Shown here piece after piece: positions 40,101-47,244 of a stretch of 64,000 nt of DNA. Under the pieces are notes generated by a model. It did no database searches. It had not been told where the DNA came from and worked only from the letters and a program-made list of their open reading frames with translations. Positions within the stretch are counted from its first letter, which is position 1, and each line of letters opens with the position of its first letter. This DNA is from a virus. The position numbers and the translations under genes are program-made. The stretch spans positions 1 through 64,000 of the IMG/VR virus record IMGVR_UViG_3300023106_000002; one strand, 5' to 3'.

Positions 40101-41276
40101 GGTAAAAGTCCTTCTTTTGTTAGCATGAAAAACAAAGCAAAAGATGAAATGAACAAGTTCACTTTGTATCAAAACATGGGTAATGGTAATTATCAAGAGA
40201 TTGATACACTTGGTAACTTTGGCATCAGTGAATATGAATATAAAAATGATGCGGTTGCTTCATTAATGACTAATAAAGTTAATGTTACTCCTGTAGCTAG
40301 TGTACAAGAAACAGAACTTGCTGATCCATCTATTACTACTGCATTGAATATTGATAACAATACTTCGATTAAAGCAATACTTGGACAAATATCATCAATG
40401 AATTTTGCTCCTGAGTATGCTCACTTATCTACTGCTGCTGAATGGTTAGCACCTTTAGCTAAAAATAAAGGAGTATTTAGTTTTGATAATACTATTCGAG
40501 GAGCAGGTTTAGCAATGAGAGAAAGTCTTGATATAAGATTAAATCCTTCAATGACTATTCAAGAGAGTGATGAAAAAACAGCATTGATATTCTTACATGA
40601 ATTTATTCATACTGTAAGTACTAATGAGTTATTACAATACTTTAACAATGATGGTTTAACATTGAAAGAAGGTTTAACAGTACCTTCTTATGTTTCAAAC
40701 TTGTTAACAGTATTTAATGAGTTCAGAAGATTACATTCATCTGAAATCAATCTCTTGGTTAATAAGATGAATGGTAAAACAGATGCATCATTGAGTAATG
40801 AGTTTAGTGATAGAGAGAAAAATGTTATATATGCAGGTACAAATATATTTGAGTTTGTAACAGTTGCTATGACATCTCCTATGTTCCAAGAAGAGATGAA
40901 TAAAGTGTCATATAAGAAATCAGGTTTATCATTAATTGAAAAACTTAAAGATGCCTTGATGAGATTATTTAAACATATCTATCCAAACATTGCTGAGAAC
41001 TCAGTTGCAGAAGCATCTATTTTAGCATCTTTGGATTTTGTTCAAGAAGAAGCTAGTAAACGTAGAAGTATTGAACAAGAAGACTTGTTGCCTGCTGATA
41101 TTATGTATGAACTTGAAAGAGAAGATGCTGAAAGACTTCAATATGGAGGATTGACAGAACCTGATATAGTCAATGATGTTGAATTATCAGACCCTGATAG
41201 TCAAAATATTACAGGAGAAACTATCGATTTAATGATTGATAATTTAGAAAATTTGCCTAACTTTGAACCATGCTAA
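28179..41276 (+). CDS. Giant virion RNA polymerase polyprotein with zincin-type protease motif
   Basis: A 4365-residue protein with an uninterrupted frame of 13.1 kb. The RNA polymerase signature DYDID is at D3200-D3204, inside GILPPESGDLMIVPKN and GLDYDIDKES, matching the double-psi beta-barrel motif of crAss-like virion polymerases (DFDID in phage phi14:2) and the metal-binding Asp triad. A basic KHKMPGNG motif at about 3045-3052 may belong to the partner barrel. Near the C-terminus lies HEFIH (4140-4144), a zinc-metallopeptidase motif with a later FEF acid as possible third ligand. Residues about 385-450 are Gly/Ala-rich and hydrophobic, as in ejection proteins. Expected role: packaged polymerase that transcribes early genes after injection, perhaps after self-cleavage. 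Confidence 0.85.
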   Translation: MLQPKLFNRKLAEIQGKSQSGLSIESAAGAVGLDQEEINSSDTRYGNVDATILSQFMSTADKQALDYQNSVAKQEIDLVNKKEVDDAVKQLDDTDKTIKELESNKDNYDTITNPLEVSSIGPKSTLGSQKIKPEVQQQIDALKSQKAELATQFEGHPELENITQKIATLENKYRNYKGAQTDTDFTSNPFMWAQEGVQNTTANIVNAFTNPEKSMTPKEKIEYNKLISQRDTFYKPIAAKKAQERENEAINLGAALYEANTSGGRTVGDRIRLFTAKRKAELSKQELDAYINGEGGSDAFFRKLGMYTASSQGGGAEDAVQNISDYVFKNELQEKSDKVGYDNLSKEEKDLLYTYASTDEDKSFLADKQKWSYGLVDQTMHSMGFVRDIVLADALSGGLLTAVLPEGSAALGAGRIALEAGARARRGGMLQIGGARVAANVVATGAKAARFGASTLLQNHMNPEYLNNEMMKGSYVERDEDGNVKNILVKDGYYNYMKDVYKDTAIAYDTEAKQLEQKENKTAEDQERLNYLQVKLGITNDVGEHSLAEELETFKPLSGASAELAAFGKMGSERIAEIYTEKLLRGLGKQVVKLPGVGKYATKLETKLNDVNSAFKNTKVGRLYNSLSANTRRVLNDGNGNPIVNSLPTEVIEEYVTAGLNSVQDRDLKELHDMFDVQANVDIAAQTFLMTSMFGLSGNVQTNSKLMLNKLANKRISEAEARVKSMDKTSPEYADKVAELEELKKNPYVGSSAVKLIAGTDDASFQGTRNYIDTRNQVRNSIKELKAANQDSDVNRIVDLMSTSGFSSSEIKTKIAALKAEGKDKEAKSLESTMFQTLVFDAFKGGVQDELQTALGKMQKNTKLSEDTRLAANKAEQNLDALSKVYERYKDKPNIGAITNFAYEKLVLRQGADEVSTEQANISEQVNDEIKAYTQATGNYPPAGTSLSNMFTATFEDATQQARYDKFLDGLLNYNNTIIDTYIGLENSKNTLNQQLSNSMMAFNEAVTPSQATLNRETFLTDLQKLYEAVDSGEHTIAEATFNYNNDLQQTPELIDALFEQMKSRVGNIKDGKISNDTFEKLKTKFKNQIEDRKKLENLKALLQEQANVNALRTEEEQANEIIIAPTVTIIDTEAEDDFKDALVIDLGNTANLFEDDNLGDPSNDVADSEFDLQIGNTYSPEQIKAITAFVKKTVENIETKLDRRPSFREFMSQTYKYAEDKNQVKKIFNASIEGWKANGYEADNYQEVYNDLFNPFQEDVTAYLEAVTNMFETEVPAQEVTTYDELDTKTEEIEEQVARVEQVTVAYDEENVPIVRTIVDDISSQRTLNIEPKLGFSAIVYDEVIENGVLIRKSRGSVLNISPDSLIDFRDLLNPDTYKTGDKLNIEVADESLWSGITVSNGRDANDDVQTTSFAAWVSEREKIDSNFRSSQEFRNKMPIFYSSDAGKRLAYVQDTDWYNPFNVGNPFGESKDPNNATQAWLDHIQEGKNNTQELRNNIARGLKQVTINKPEDGKFYKIPEEEPLITVNESNPQSVIAVQRGTDLNTSFANQFSEGVLLNTNFKGERGFDSKTNSHTWMINRIGFTTNDKGEVVPSYRAYPVLRLVTNDQIETVKWALAAHLTLKGWTQELSGVNAKYAMTIDQAKKLQRDINTNMSFNIENPKEIINFMKVYFQTKVDSDILGPYRNALFNTTETHALILQHTSLKALDNKNIKSIVHINNGVVTPLNQRYEEYLKNNLRTNIKSFDVGTNAKPVYATVIQPIINVSYTEVSETISPRQEAANVIIEQLQEEAKVNAPFDLSKHTEFLNSIGVDIDSFEQSDAMIDNTDKLSNIFKLPGNLNILQEKAIRQFIVHSIGEKASFDYKSLSNPAKIKAETLSELKLLINPVVKQIENLIAEVNGQDNSTGKYDVLLDAYNSTLKNIKVVQSNFSSIYEKGWKDVQKQTSLVLNEDENIDESEDDVNLSIKDYNKDSIEESGKSKASYRLRRFLHKIPTYNVDGTIAKTYLGLPQYMSFNDVYNELSKVLAMGSDVVSDYKLIIKKLEQSPSPFIKDVLRKLETADEQIKNEFVYNFVRHSLTSKFAMFDMGKSGTSLKVYDTNSNEASRVIRGIWLNNNKASELFTLNGKLNADVAQDLITEYESWDKDYTKVPQQELRNWLDKIGYTFTDGAWQQIYTSGVWNAQKQNNFNALYTQDKGGLFVPLVKYLRGAITNPSEFDFDNKKNIFSNLTGVTNALSLVEAQYNANLIALSFRDSGKNISTQVPTKFVTDMIQKLKRSLNEQGNTYIDDLQAISFSSESTTLELLKNNSEFARLMEISHLSLTAVKQRGDNPSKAGITDLGDIDYDLAVLTGFQDRKGVQFGTDNKINGIPVRMAHMLFPTMSDKTTGLFMRTSVFDFLKDSNLLFETAEDGKVTGLDDSVKDLLFTQLVMPELKRIINFHQKVKATNIKNYDNGAMLFHFIPALNTLTDESGVRLIEKLATIENYTIEDIVAQYGKAMKDTIERVIKKEVAFKMQQWNGYSRTDRNGNAILDANGNTTSTMFDNDYFTEVGKSPSKDYEIGVYDFVMNSLLFNAEVFKIFAGDIANYSQDKVFKEKGAKKLPYQIEEPSTYLSINKEIGVNLGKRLALLIAPGNKVANSYNEKYNQIFLEDAVDISENASYLVKNFYGQNIDEEIAKYRSLEDAINIAEQSKTDSNPEKINKIKDQMLDMRRDWAKRFPDLDAYFDIESTDAQEYSTWAEHLSLMERMGRITDSERNNIYNKLLSFQDLTKEELNLVLQPIKPVHTGSYINQDFDVNQMVYIKSSSFPLIPQLTAGTKLDELRVAMETLEVISGRYTRASFQTANKVGATKKTVNPFDYNSILAGVREYDENDVNSTVRVLDRNNFRIQQDVPFKSDKKKTDTVSMGTQFFKLLFGDGMYNIEDFNLNGRTVTGKKLYEHYNYHFSEIVNNKKQELFMDLGLDSNGQVLNQVQFIKSLQNLLITEATSRGYSLKSLAGLKIEQLQAKAGYYYEFKTPLWLSSDSNRYESLLNAIITNRLMKHKMPGNGFIAGSESGFRYTEDLNSVDKSRIIYLDSWNGRELQGAHTTDTEGNVSFNSAQVFVPAKFKNSKNELIDLFEGFNNKTKEGKYVYRRDNGTLGLKEGSIDKELMNLFTFRTPTSSHVSGSSVEIAGILPPESGDLMIVPKNFTKQKGLDYDIDKESAYALNHYVDDNGAIRVLDGNAVTDMLQKYQNAIDKINKESNAIESKTQALTILKEMSNSSRFPLSEEDLLEFTNPEISVQDIATRAMWKLKTKLSENEFIRTHLVVFNNPNPVVQNKINKVLSIDFAKEQAAAIEKLEAEGEKNKIIAQYIKQGLSPLEADKKYQTEAMDYTMLTYSYQKNKMSLGSIGKIAIGVYANYTTFNGLLQQTEEQVFMRNKEGDPTIIKIGKYESNGILGAERTLDGERTTAEVFAEKENTATDNEKEQVLGRVGVNESTINVDAHMTLRGFDKDENGNSISYMLLSQPLVKELNKRRKDSKGILGEYIDDNSLIKSMIESLSNNTITYIQSGEGMDLEYYFTNKSDMSQVIIDGGMLSGNNMLDGITYNGENLDVQREAFMTYIELEKEAKAVSSIQKTINVNTLGKSMIESQLKYEGLKVLAENKKVSGVHNLLGNFLTKKPEDVNNGYWIGDYYVVPTTPQGQIVINGLHLGNTLYKDFFPYQDKAILDVVNEILSAKGKDSVSDATMIDNFETIVEGIRKYINSRQGNNIFNVSPKAKRFDLFKDTEDNTSLSTYMLTILKGDTTGYKKGLKFLKNNSLIKSFTYDTGIGNNEVSTIKYNNAATDNLDEEDLYNAIPELVLANLPLPERNGQPYSTMQLAEDLVAYSFLEGGVQEATQFIKYVPVEFLESIGQMENDVFVPANRKLQGFNSKKNSGINIFAIALGMKENETSTFTKQYFQHNPSDAARVSFKDTRGQSSFKYVNTIGKSPSFVSMKNKAKDEMNKFTLYQNMGNGNYQEIDTLGNFGISEYEYKNDAVASLMTNKVNVTPVASVQETELADPSITTALNIDNNTSIKAILGQISSMNFAPEYAHLSTAAEWLAPLAKNKGVFSFDNTIRGAGLAMRESLDIRLNPSMTIQESDEKTALIFLHEFIHTVSTNELLQYFNNDGLTLKEGLTVPSYVSNLLTVFNEFRRLHSSEINLLVNKMNGKTDASLSNEFSDREKNVIYAGTNIFEFVTVAMTSPMFQEEMNKVSYKKSGLSLIEKLKDALMRLFKHIYPNIAENSVAEASILASLDFVQEEASKRRSIEQEDLLPADIMYELEREDAERLQYGGLTEPDIVNDVELSDPDSQNITGETIDLMIDNLENLPNFEPC

Positions 41277-41288
41277 CTAAATAAAATT

Positions 41289-44200
41289 ATGAGTTGTATA
41301 GGAGATAAAATAACAGAAGACTTAATAGGTAATGTAACTCATCCAAAGAAAGGGAACTTTACTATAAAAAAAGACAGTATCTTTATACCTGATACCGTCT
41401 TATCAGAAAATGGCAGCACTTATGGTGTTGTCAAATATGTTGAGCAACAACTTAATAAAAGATATGCAGAACTTTATGGTACTCTTGCTAATGACAACTT
41501 AGGTCAATTGACTTCATTAGTACCTTTTAATGATGGAATCAGAATTGATGTTGTTCCTTCTAAATCTGTAGAGAAAGCTATAGAGTACAAACAAGGTGAA
41601 GCCACAAGAGAAGAACTTAAAGAGATGATTGCTCAGGAATTGGCTGAAAATGAACAGAGTGATTTTGAAGTAAGAGATCAAGAAGGAAATCAATTCTTCG
41701 ATCAAGAAGGAAATGTATATGCTACATTAGATGATGCTATTGCTGCATTTGAAAGAGAAGATCAATCTTATGATAGCTTCTTTCCATTAGCAGCACAAAC
41801 TGTTATTCAACCTAACTACGAAGACTATATTATTCGTAAGCAAGAGTTGATTAAAAGAATGGATAAACAAGTTGAGAAGTTATATAATGAAAAAAGGAAT
41901 CTTAATACTCATGGTATCAATAAAAGGATTTCACGGTTTACTAAGATTAAGGAACAGCTTGAATTAGACGTAGCAAGATTTACATCAAACAATGATAAGC
42001 ATTCACTTATTCAAGAATTCTTTAATAAAGACTTTGATTTAATCAACAGCTTACTGGAAGAACCTAGCTTAGATAATCTTTTCTTAGCTAAAGACTTATT
42101 CAAATATATCAAAAATACAGCAGATATACGATTAGCTAATATAGAGAATAAGTTATTTACACCTAAGGCTAATACAACTTATAGTCCTGAAGTATTAGCA
42201 CTGATTGCAAGTGTACATGAAAGAGTAAATCTTCAAGAACGTGATATAGAAGAAGCAGTTGATAAAGTGTTCATGACACTTCTTGAGAAAAATCAACAAA
42301 AACTTGAATCTTTATATCCTGATAAGAATCTTGAAGAAATTAAAGAAGAGTTATTGAAAAATCTTCAGGATATTACTTGGATTGAATCAATGTTTTTCGG
42401 ACAAGGAGAAAATGTAACTTCTTCCAATAACATCATAGAGAACTTGATAAGAGTTGAATATGAAAAGGAAGTAGTTAAACAAGAAGGTAAAGCACAAACA
42501 ATTATTGCTGACATCAATGCTTCTCTTCCAGCAGTTGAAAAACATCTTGCATTATTAGGGAAGAAGATTAAATCTACTTTAGGAGGAATTGTATATAGTG
42601 GATATGATTATCGTTTTCTATATCAAGTAGATAAGAAAGGTGATTATAAGTCATCGCTTATTGGTAAGTACTCCTTGCAATGGGAGAACTTCATATACAA
42701 CTTAAACAAAAATCATAACAATAATATTTATCTTGCAAGACAAATGAAAGACTGGGCAGAAGTTGAAAAACTTTTGATTGGTAAGTTCAATGACTTGAAT
42801 GATAAATCAAATTTTGTAAACTTTACATTGCTTCACGATATATTTAATGATCCAATCTATGATGAATTTAAGAAAGGTACTGATGTAGAAGCTAAAGCAT
42901 ATAAAGATAGTCTGATTCGTAACATTGGTTTTGATGAATATCAGAATGTTATTGAGGAACAACGTAATCTTTTAGATAACTATCTTGAAGAAGTAGATTT
43001 GATTACAGAACAGAAGCTATTAAGTGAAGGTGTTGCAGATGTAAATGATTTAAGTGATGCAGCAAGACAGAACCTTAATTTGAGCATTGCAAGGTTGAAT
43101 CCCGCCACATTTCTAGAATCATTTCTTGCTGGTAGAAAAGGAATGATTGAATACACTATAGGAACTCAATCAAATGAGAAACCATCTTATTTGAAATACA
43201 ATACTGTAGTACCTGCGAGAAAGTCTTTAACAGGTAAAGATACAGGATTCTATGATGCAAACTTCGATATGATTGAAGATAGTCCTGCTTTATATGCATT
43301 GTGGGCAGCTATTAAAGATGGTACTAAACTTATCAATGAGAATTTAATTGATTCTAATATAAGTGTAAAGAAAAATTCATTACTCTTATGGAAGAAACAA
43401 TTTGCTGAAGAGAGTGTTAACAAGGATGCTAAGTCTGTTATAAAACAAGGTTTAGGAAATATGTTGAATTTAAAACAGTTTATTAAAGATATAGGAAGTG
43501 CTAAGTTACCTGATTATACTGCTAAAGATACTGTAGTATTACCAGCAGAAGTCAAATCTTTCAATGCAGCAGTTCATAATGACTTTGAAATAAATAAAAC
43601 AGAACTTGCTAATATCTTAGGTACTCGTATAACTGATGAAACTAAAGTTGCATATAAAACTCTCTCGTTAGACCAGCAAAAGAAGATTTATGAATTATTC
43701 GGATTTACAAATTCTCCTGATTTTGAAAGAGCATCAGGTGGATTATTTAAAGTAGAAGCACTTAAGCGTTTTTCAGAGAAGAAGATCATGGATCAGCAAA
43801 CTTTGAATACTCCTTTAATGATTAAAGCATTACTTGAATTCTCAGCAGAACATAGAGCAAAGACTAATTCTCTAAACGAAGTAAATATTTACAGAGAAAA
43901 GAGTAATAATATACGCAATCAAGAAAATACTTTATTCAGTAAGGAAGGTACTACAAGAAAGAGTGAAGTAGAAAGAAGTGATTTCTTCTATAAAACAGTA
44001 CTACTTAATCAAAGAGAGAAAGACCATTCAGGAAACATTACTAAAATATTGACAAAGTGGGCAGATAAGAATGAATGGAACTTTGTTGGTAGACATTTCT
44101 ACAAGAACTTTAAGAAAGATGAAAAAGTAATATATGATTCCGCTACTAAGCGATTAGCTAAAATAGAAGAAGAACTTGCTGACCCTGCTATCAATGATAA

Positions 44201-46100
44201 AGTTGCAGCAGCACTTCTCAAAGAACAAGAAGATTTAAATGCTCGTATTAGGTTGCTTGGTAAAGACTACTTAGCAAGTGCTGTATTTGATAATGTAGTT
44301 AATAAGTTAAGTGTACAAGTTGGATTAGGATTTAATATCTTAGCTAACATTAAGAACAGAATGCAAGGACTTACTTCTCTTATTACAAGAGATGGTGAGT
44401 TTTGGCAACGAGGAAATATATATCCTGTTAATCACTTTATAGGACTCAATAAAACTCGATTCGTCAATCCTTCATATAAAGAAGAATGGGACAAAGCTAA
44501 CTTGTTTATCAGACAGCTTAATCTTATACAAGATGGTACTAATGAAATACAACGTGCTGAAAATAAAATAAAATCGAAAGTGAGGTTTTTAAATCCTATG
44601 TATGGTACAGAAGTTGTGGAATGGTATAATCAATCTTCAGGTATTTTAGCTATGGCTATGGATGTTGAAGTGACAGGTACGAATAGTAGAGTACCTTTAT
44701 TTGATGGTTCTACTTTTCCAGCATTTGATATTGTAGATGGTACACTTAGATTAAAAGATGAATTCAGAAATCCTGAAAACATCGCTCATTTTGAAGATGT
44801 AAGTTCAGAGGAAATGATTAATTGGAAAGCTAAAGTGGAAGATATGACACGTAGCTTAAATGGAGATTACTCTAAGACAGGAGTTACACGTATTAAAGGA
44901 AGTATCTTCACTACTCCAATTATGATGTTTAAAACATGGATTCCTAAATACATATCATCAAGATATAGAATAGAACAGAAAAATATATTGACAGGAGAAA
45001 CAGAAACTGGTTACTTAGTTTCTACTTTCTTAAATAAGAAAACGTCTTTCTCAGGAGGAATGATGCTAGCAGTAACAGGACTACTTGGTATTCTAAGTAG
45101 TTCTCCTGCTATTATTGCATTGCCTATTTTTACAGGAGTTGCTGCTATGGGATTAGCAAGACATCATTTATCTAAGAAAGCAAGAGTAAATCAGTCAGCA
45201 CCTTTTGTAGATGATACAGAACCTATTGCTATATTACAACAAGCAATGTATGTGTTGAAATCTTTAACACCTTGGCAATTGGCAGAGATGCCTGTTAATT
45301 CAATACTTGGTAAACAGTTTATCAAACCTGTTGAATTCAAAGGTGATTTAACTCCAAAAGAACAAAGTGATGTAAGACTGATGATGCGTAATATGCAGAA
45401 TGCAGCATTACTTATGTTGACTAAACTTGCAATTCAAGCCTTTCTTAGATTCAATGATGAAGATGAACCTAAAGGTAAAGCAGGAAGTGAACAACGTAAA
45501 CGTTATGAAAAACAGCAAGAAGAAAAAGAAAAATGGCAAGCAGAACATAACTTTCTTGAAAATTTAGTTACAGGACTTTATCAAGAAACTTCACTTGCTG
45601 TAGAACCTACTTCATTACTCACTACTATGGGAAGTAAGAATGGATTACAAGGTCCAATAGATAAGATTATCAAAGCAAGTACTGCACTAGCAAACTACAA
45701 CAAAGATGAAATACAAAAAGGAGCGAGAGCGGGGCAGTCTAAGACTGGTAATGCATTTCGTAAATGGTTGTTACCATCATTGTTTAGAGATTTAGGACAT
45801 GATACATGGAGAGCAGGATTTGAATCATCTATGGAGAAAGAATGGGTTAACAATGAAGGAATTGATGGAGTATTCGATTCTCAATATAAAATTGATAAGA
45901 AAGAAGCTACTGGTAAACGTTCATTAGAGAAGTTACATTATCTTCAGGAATATGAAGAAAAGAACAATGTAAACATGGAAGACTTATCTACAAGTAAGCA
46001 AGATAAGATCGAGAAGAAAGCTAATAGAACAGCTAAGAAAGCAAGTCCTAATCCTGATCGAAAAGATTATGATGAAGAGCAAGAACTTAAAGATGAGTAA
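41289..46100 (+). CDS. Giant virion cargo protein C-terminal to the polymerase
   Basis: A 1603-residue protein at the end of the late operon, 12 bases behind the polymerase gene. It is largely helical and charged (long Lys/Glu/Gln stretches around residues 180-420), with no polymerase motif that I could see. Residues about 1254-1292 hold two hydrophobic segments (GGMMLAVTGLLGILSSSP and IIALPIFTGVAAMGLARH), then a basic region and a Lys/Glu-rich end. The design fits an ejected protein that inserts in or crosses the cell envelope, or a second polymerase-associated cargo subunit. The bidirectional terminator begins 6 bases after the stop. Confidence 0.55.
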   Translation: MSCIGDKITEDLIGNVTHPKKGNFTIKKDSIFIPDTVLSENGSTYGVVKYVEQQLNKRYAELYGTLANDNLGQLTSLVPFNDGIRIDVVPSKSVEKAIEYKQGEATREELKEMIAQELAENEQSDFEVRDQEGNQFFDQEGNVYATLDDAIAAFEREDQSYDSFFPLAAQTVIQPNYEDYIIRKQELIKRMDKQVEKLYNEKRNLNTHGINKRISRFTKIKEQLELDVARFTSNNDKHSLIQEFFNKDFDLINSLLEEPSLDNLFLAKDLFKYIKNTADIRLANIENKLFTPKANTTYSPEVLALIASVHERVNLQERDIEEAVDKVFMTLLEKNQQKLESLYPDKNLEEIKEELLKNLQDITWIESMFFGQGENVTSSNNIIENLIRVEYEKEVVKQEGKAQTIIADINASLPAVEKHLALLGKKIKSTLGGIVYSGYDYRFLYQVDKKGDYKSSLIGKYSLQWENFIYNLNKNHNNNIYLARQMKDWAEVEKLLIGKFNDLNDKSNFVNFTLLHDIFNDPIYDEFKKGTDVEAKAYKDSLIRNIGFDEYQNVIEEQRNLLDNYLEEVDLITEQKLLSEGVADVNDLSDAARQNLNLSIARLNPATFLESFLAGRKGMIEYTIGTQSNEKPSYLKYNTVVPARKSLTGKDTGFYDANFDMIEDSPALYALWAAIKDGTKLINENLIDSNISVKKNSLLLWKKQFAEESVNKDAKSVIKQGLGNMLNLKQFIKDIGSAKLPDYTAKDTVVLPAEVKSFNAAVHNDFEINKTELANILGTRITDETKVAYKTLSLDQQKKIYELFGFTNSPDFERASGGLFKVEALKRFSEKKIMDQQTLNTPLMIKALLEFSAEHRAKTNSLNEVNIYREKSNNIRNQENTLFSKEGTTRKSEVERSDFFYKTVLLNQREKDHSGNITKILTKWADKNEWNFVGRHFYKNFKKDEKVIYDSATKRLAKIEEELADPAINDKVAAALLKEQEDLNARIRLLGKDYLASAVFDNVVNKLSVQVGLGFNILANIKNRMQGLTSLITRDGEFWQRGNIYPVNHFIGLNKTRFVNPSYKEEWDKANLFIRQLNLIQDGTNEIQRAENKIKSKVRFLNPMYGTEVVEWYNQSSGILAMAMDVEVTGTNSRVPLFDGSTFPAFDIVDGTLRLKDEFRNPENIAHFEDVSSEEMINWKAKVEDMTRSLNGDYSKTGVTRIKGSIFTTPIMMFKTWIPKYISSRYRIEQKNILTGETETGYLVSTFLNKKTSFSGGMMLAVTGLLGILSSSPAIIALPIFTGVAAMGLARHHLSKKARVNQSAPFVDDTEPIAILQQAMYVLKSLTPWQLAEMPVNSILGKQFIKPVEFKGDLTPKEQSDVRLMMRNMQNAALLMLTKLAIQAFLRFNDEDEPKGKAGSEQRKRYEKQQEEKEKWQAEHNFLENLVTGLYQETSLAVEPTSLLTTMGSKNGLQGPIDKIIKASTALANYNKDEIQKGARAGQSKTGNAFRKWLLPSLFRDLGHDTWRAGFESSMEKEWVNNEGIDGVFDSQYKIDKKEATGKRSLEKLHYLQEYEEKNNVNMEDLSTSKQDKIEKKANRTAKKASPNPDRKDYDEEQELKDE

Positions 46101-46106
46101 AAAAGT

Positions 46107-46138
46107 AAAGCCAGGAATTTTGATTAGTCCCTGGCTTT
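46107..46138. terminator. Bidirectional terminator between converging gene blocks
   Basis: AAAGCCAGG (46107-46115) pairs with CCTGGCTTT (46130-46138) around a 14-base loop. T-rich sequence follows on the forward strand (AATTTTATTT), and on the reverse strand the hairpin is followed by CTTTTTTACTC. It separates the forward late block from the reverse block, which ends at 46147. Confidence 0.85.
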
Positions 46139-46146
46139 AATTTTAT

Positions 46147-46470
46147 TTATCTGCTGTACTTCTCAAGTATAGCTTTCAAGTTCTCAATTGATATACATTC
46201 TACTTCATCTCCTTCAGTAGTTTCAAGCCATTCAGTATTTGCTGCAATCTCTTGACGCATAAGGAAAGTTCTATAAGGTGCAATCAATTTTGCAACGTCA
46301 TCTACAACTTTTGTATCAGACATTTCTCTTTCAAGATTAGTCATTTCATCGAGTATCTTACTATCATTTTCTGAAAAATAATGATTTGTTGCTTCACAAT
46401 CATCTATAGAACATCTTCCACAACAGTCAAAGATTTTCCATAAGTTCTTGGCTACATCTTTAAATAACAT
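46147..46470 (-). CDS. Unknown acidic small protein, end of reverse operon
   Basis: A 107-residue protein. Its start contains LWKIFDCCGRCSIDDC, with four Cys residues that could bind metal, followed by a helical and acidic remainder (DEMTNLEREMSDTKVVDD; EGDEVECISIENLKAILE). It overlaps the upstream gene by one base (TAATG), so it is translationally coupled. It is the last gene before the bidirectional terminator. Family not recognised. Confidence 0.5.
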   Translation of the reverse strand: MLFKDVAKNLWKIFDCCGRCSIDDCEATNHYFSENDSKILDEMTNLEREMSDTKVVDDVAKLIAPYRTFLMRQEIAANTEWLETTEGDEVECISIENLKAILEKYSR

Positions 46471-46949
46471 TATATCTCTTTAAATTTAAACTTTTCAAGC
46501 ATCTCTTCATCGGTAGCAATTACTCCTTTTACATTACGAAGATATTGAAAAGCATGTTGTTTGTTATTGAACTTAATTGGTTCTCCATCATCTCCTCGAA
46601 GAATTTGAATACCACCATCAGCAGGTCTTCCTACAATGATTTTAACAGCTTGTGCAAGTTCCCAAAGACCTTCCATTTTAGCAAGTTGTTTACTAATACC
46701 GTATTCAAGCGCATCATCATGTGTAGGAAATTCAATACTCTTGTTGTTATTGTCTGACATCATTCCAATACCAATACAGTAACACCAATAGATATTGATT
46801 CGTTTCATGAAAGTACATTCAACTGGATACTCAACTTCCCTTAACCAATATTGAATATCGGTTAAAGTAGATCCTTGTTGTCCATCAAAACCTAACTTAA
46901 TAGCTAGATTTACCATAGCTTCGCTAGCTATCTTCTGTCTTTGTACCAT
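46470..46949 (-). CDS. Conserved Bacteroidota phage protein, unknown function
   Basis: A 159-residue protein in two parts. The first (about 1-95) has the feel of a common Bacteroidota phage family: TLTDIQYWLREVEYPVECTF, then beta strands and FPTHDDALEYGISKQL, where an aromatic/acidic stretch leads to the ALExGI-xxL helix. The second (about 100-159) is GRPADGGIQILRGDDGEPIK followed by a short alpha/beta segment with repeated FNNKQHAFQYLRNV. No catalytic residues were recognised. Gap to the upstream gene is 1 base. Confidence 0.5.
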   Translation of the reverse strand: MVQRQKIASEAMVNLAIKLGFDGQQGSTLTDIQYWLREVEYPVECTFMKRINIYWCYCIGIGMMSDNNNKSIEFPTHDDALEYGISKQLAKMEGLWELAQAVKIIVGRPADGGIQILRGDDGEPIKFNNKQHAFQYLRNVKGVIATDEEMLEKFKFKEI

Positions 46950-46950
46950 A

Positions 46951-47244
46951 TTACAGACCTTTATTATTGCGTTCTTCTAGTCTCACAAGTCTGTCAATTT
47001 CAGCAGCAATTAATCCGCCTGCTGTAGCAAGTTCATCAATTCTATCATCATATTCTGAAGCTTCTGATTCAAGATATTCCCATGCTTCTACTTCATGTTT
47101 CATTTGTTGAGGCATAGCATAAACTGCTGCTCTTGTAGCCAACATTTCATCTGTTTGTTTATCATCTATTTCATTACTATGACCATGTTTAGTAACTTGT
47201 TCGATTCTTTTTTGAGCAATTAACTCACTTCCTGATTGTCTCAT
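46951..47244 (-). CDS. Small phage protein of the HDD...AEIDRL family
   Basis: A 97-residue helical protein. Pattern: RIEQVTKHGHSNEIDDKQTDEMLATRAAVY, then AGGLIAAEIDRLVRLEE. This is the layout of a widespread small phage family (E-R-x-x-Q near the start, a D-D pair, L-x-x-A-A-x-x-Y, and an AG-x-LI-AEIDR end). The function of that family is not settled, though MazG-like nucleotide metabolism has been suggested for relatives. Here it overlaps the upstream gene by four bases (ATGA), typical of coupled translation. Confidence 0.55.
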   Translation of the reverse strand: MRQSGSELIAQKRIEQVTKHGHSNEIDDKQTDEMLATRAAVYAMPQQMKHEVEAWEYLESEASEYDDRIDELATAGGLIAAEIDRLVRLEERNNKGL

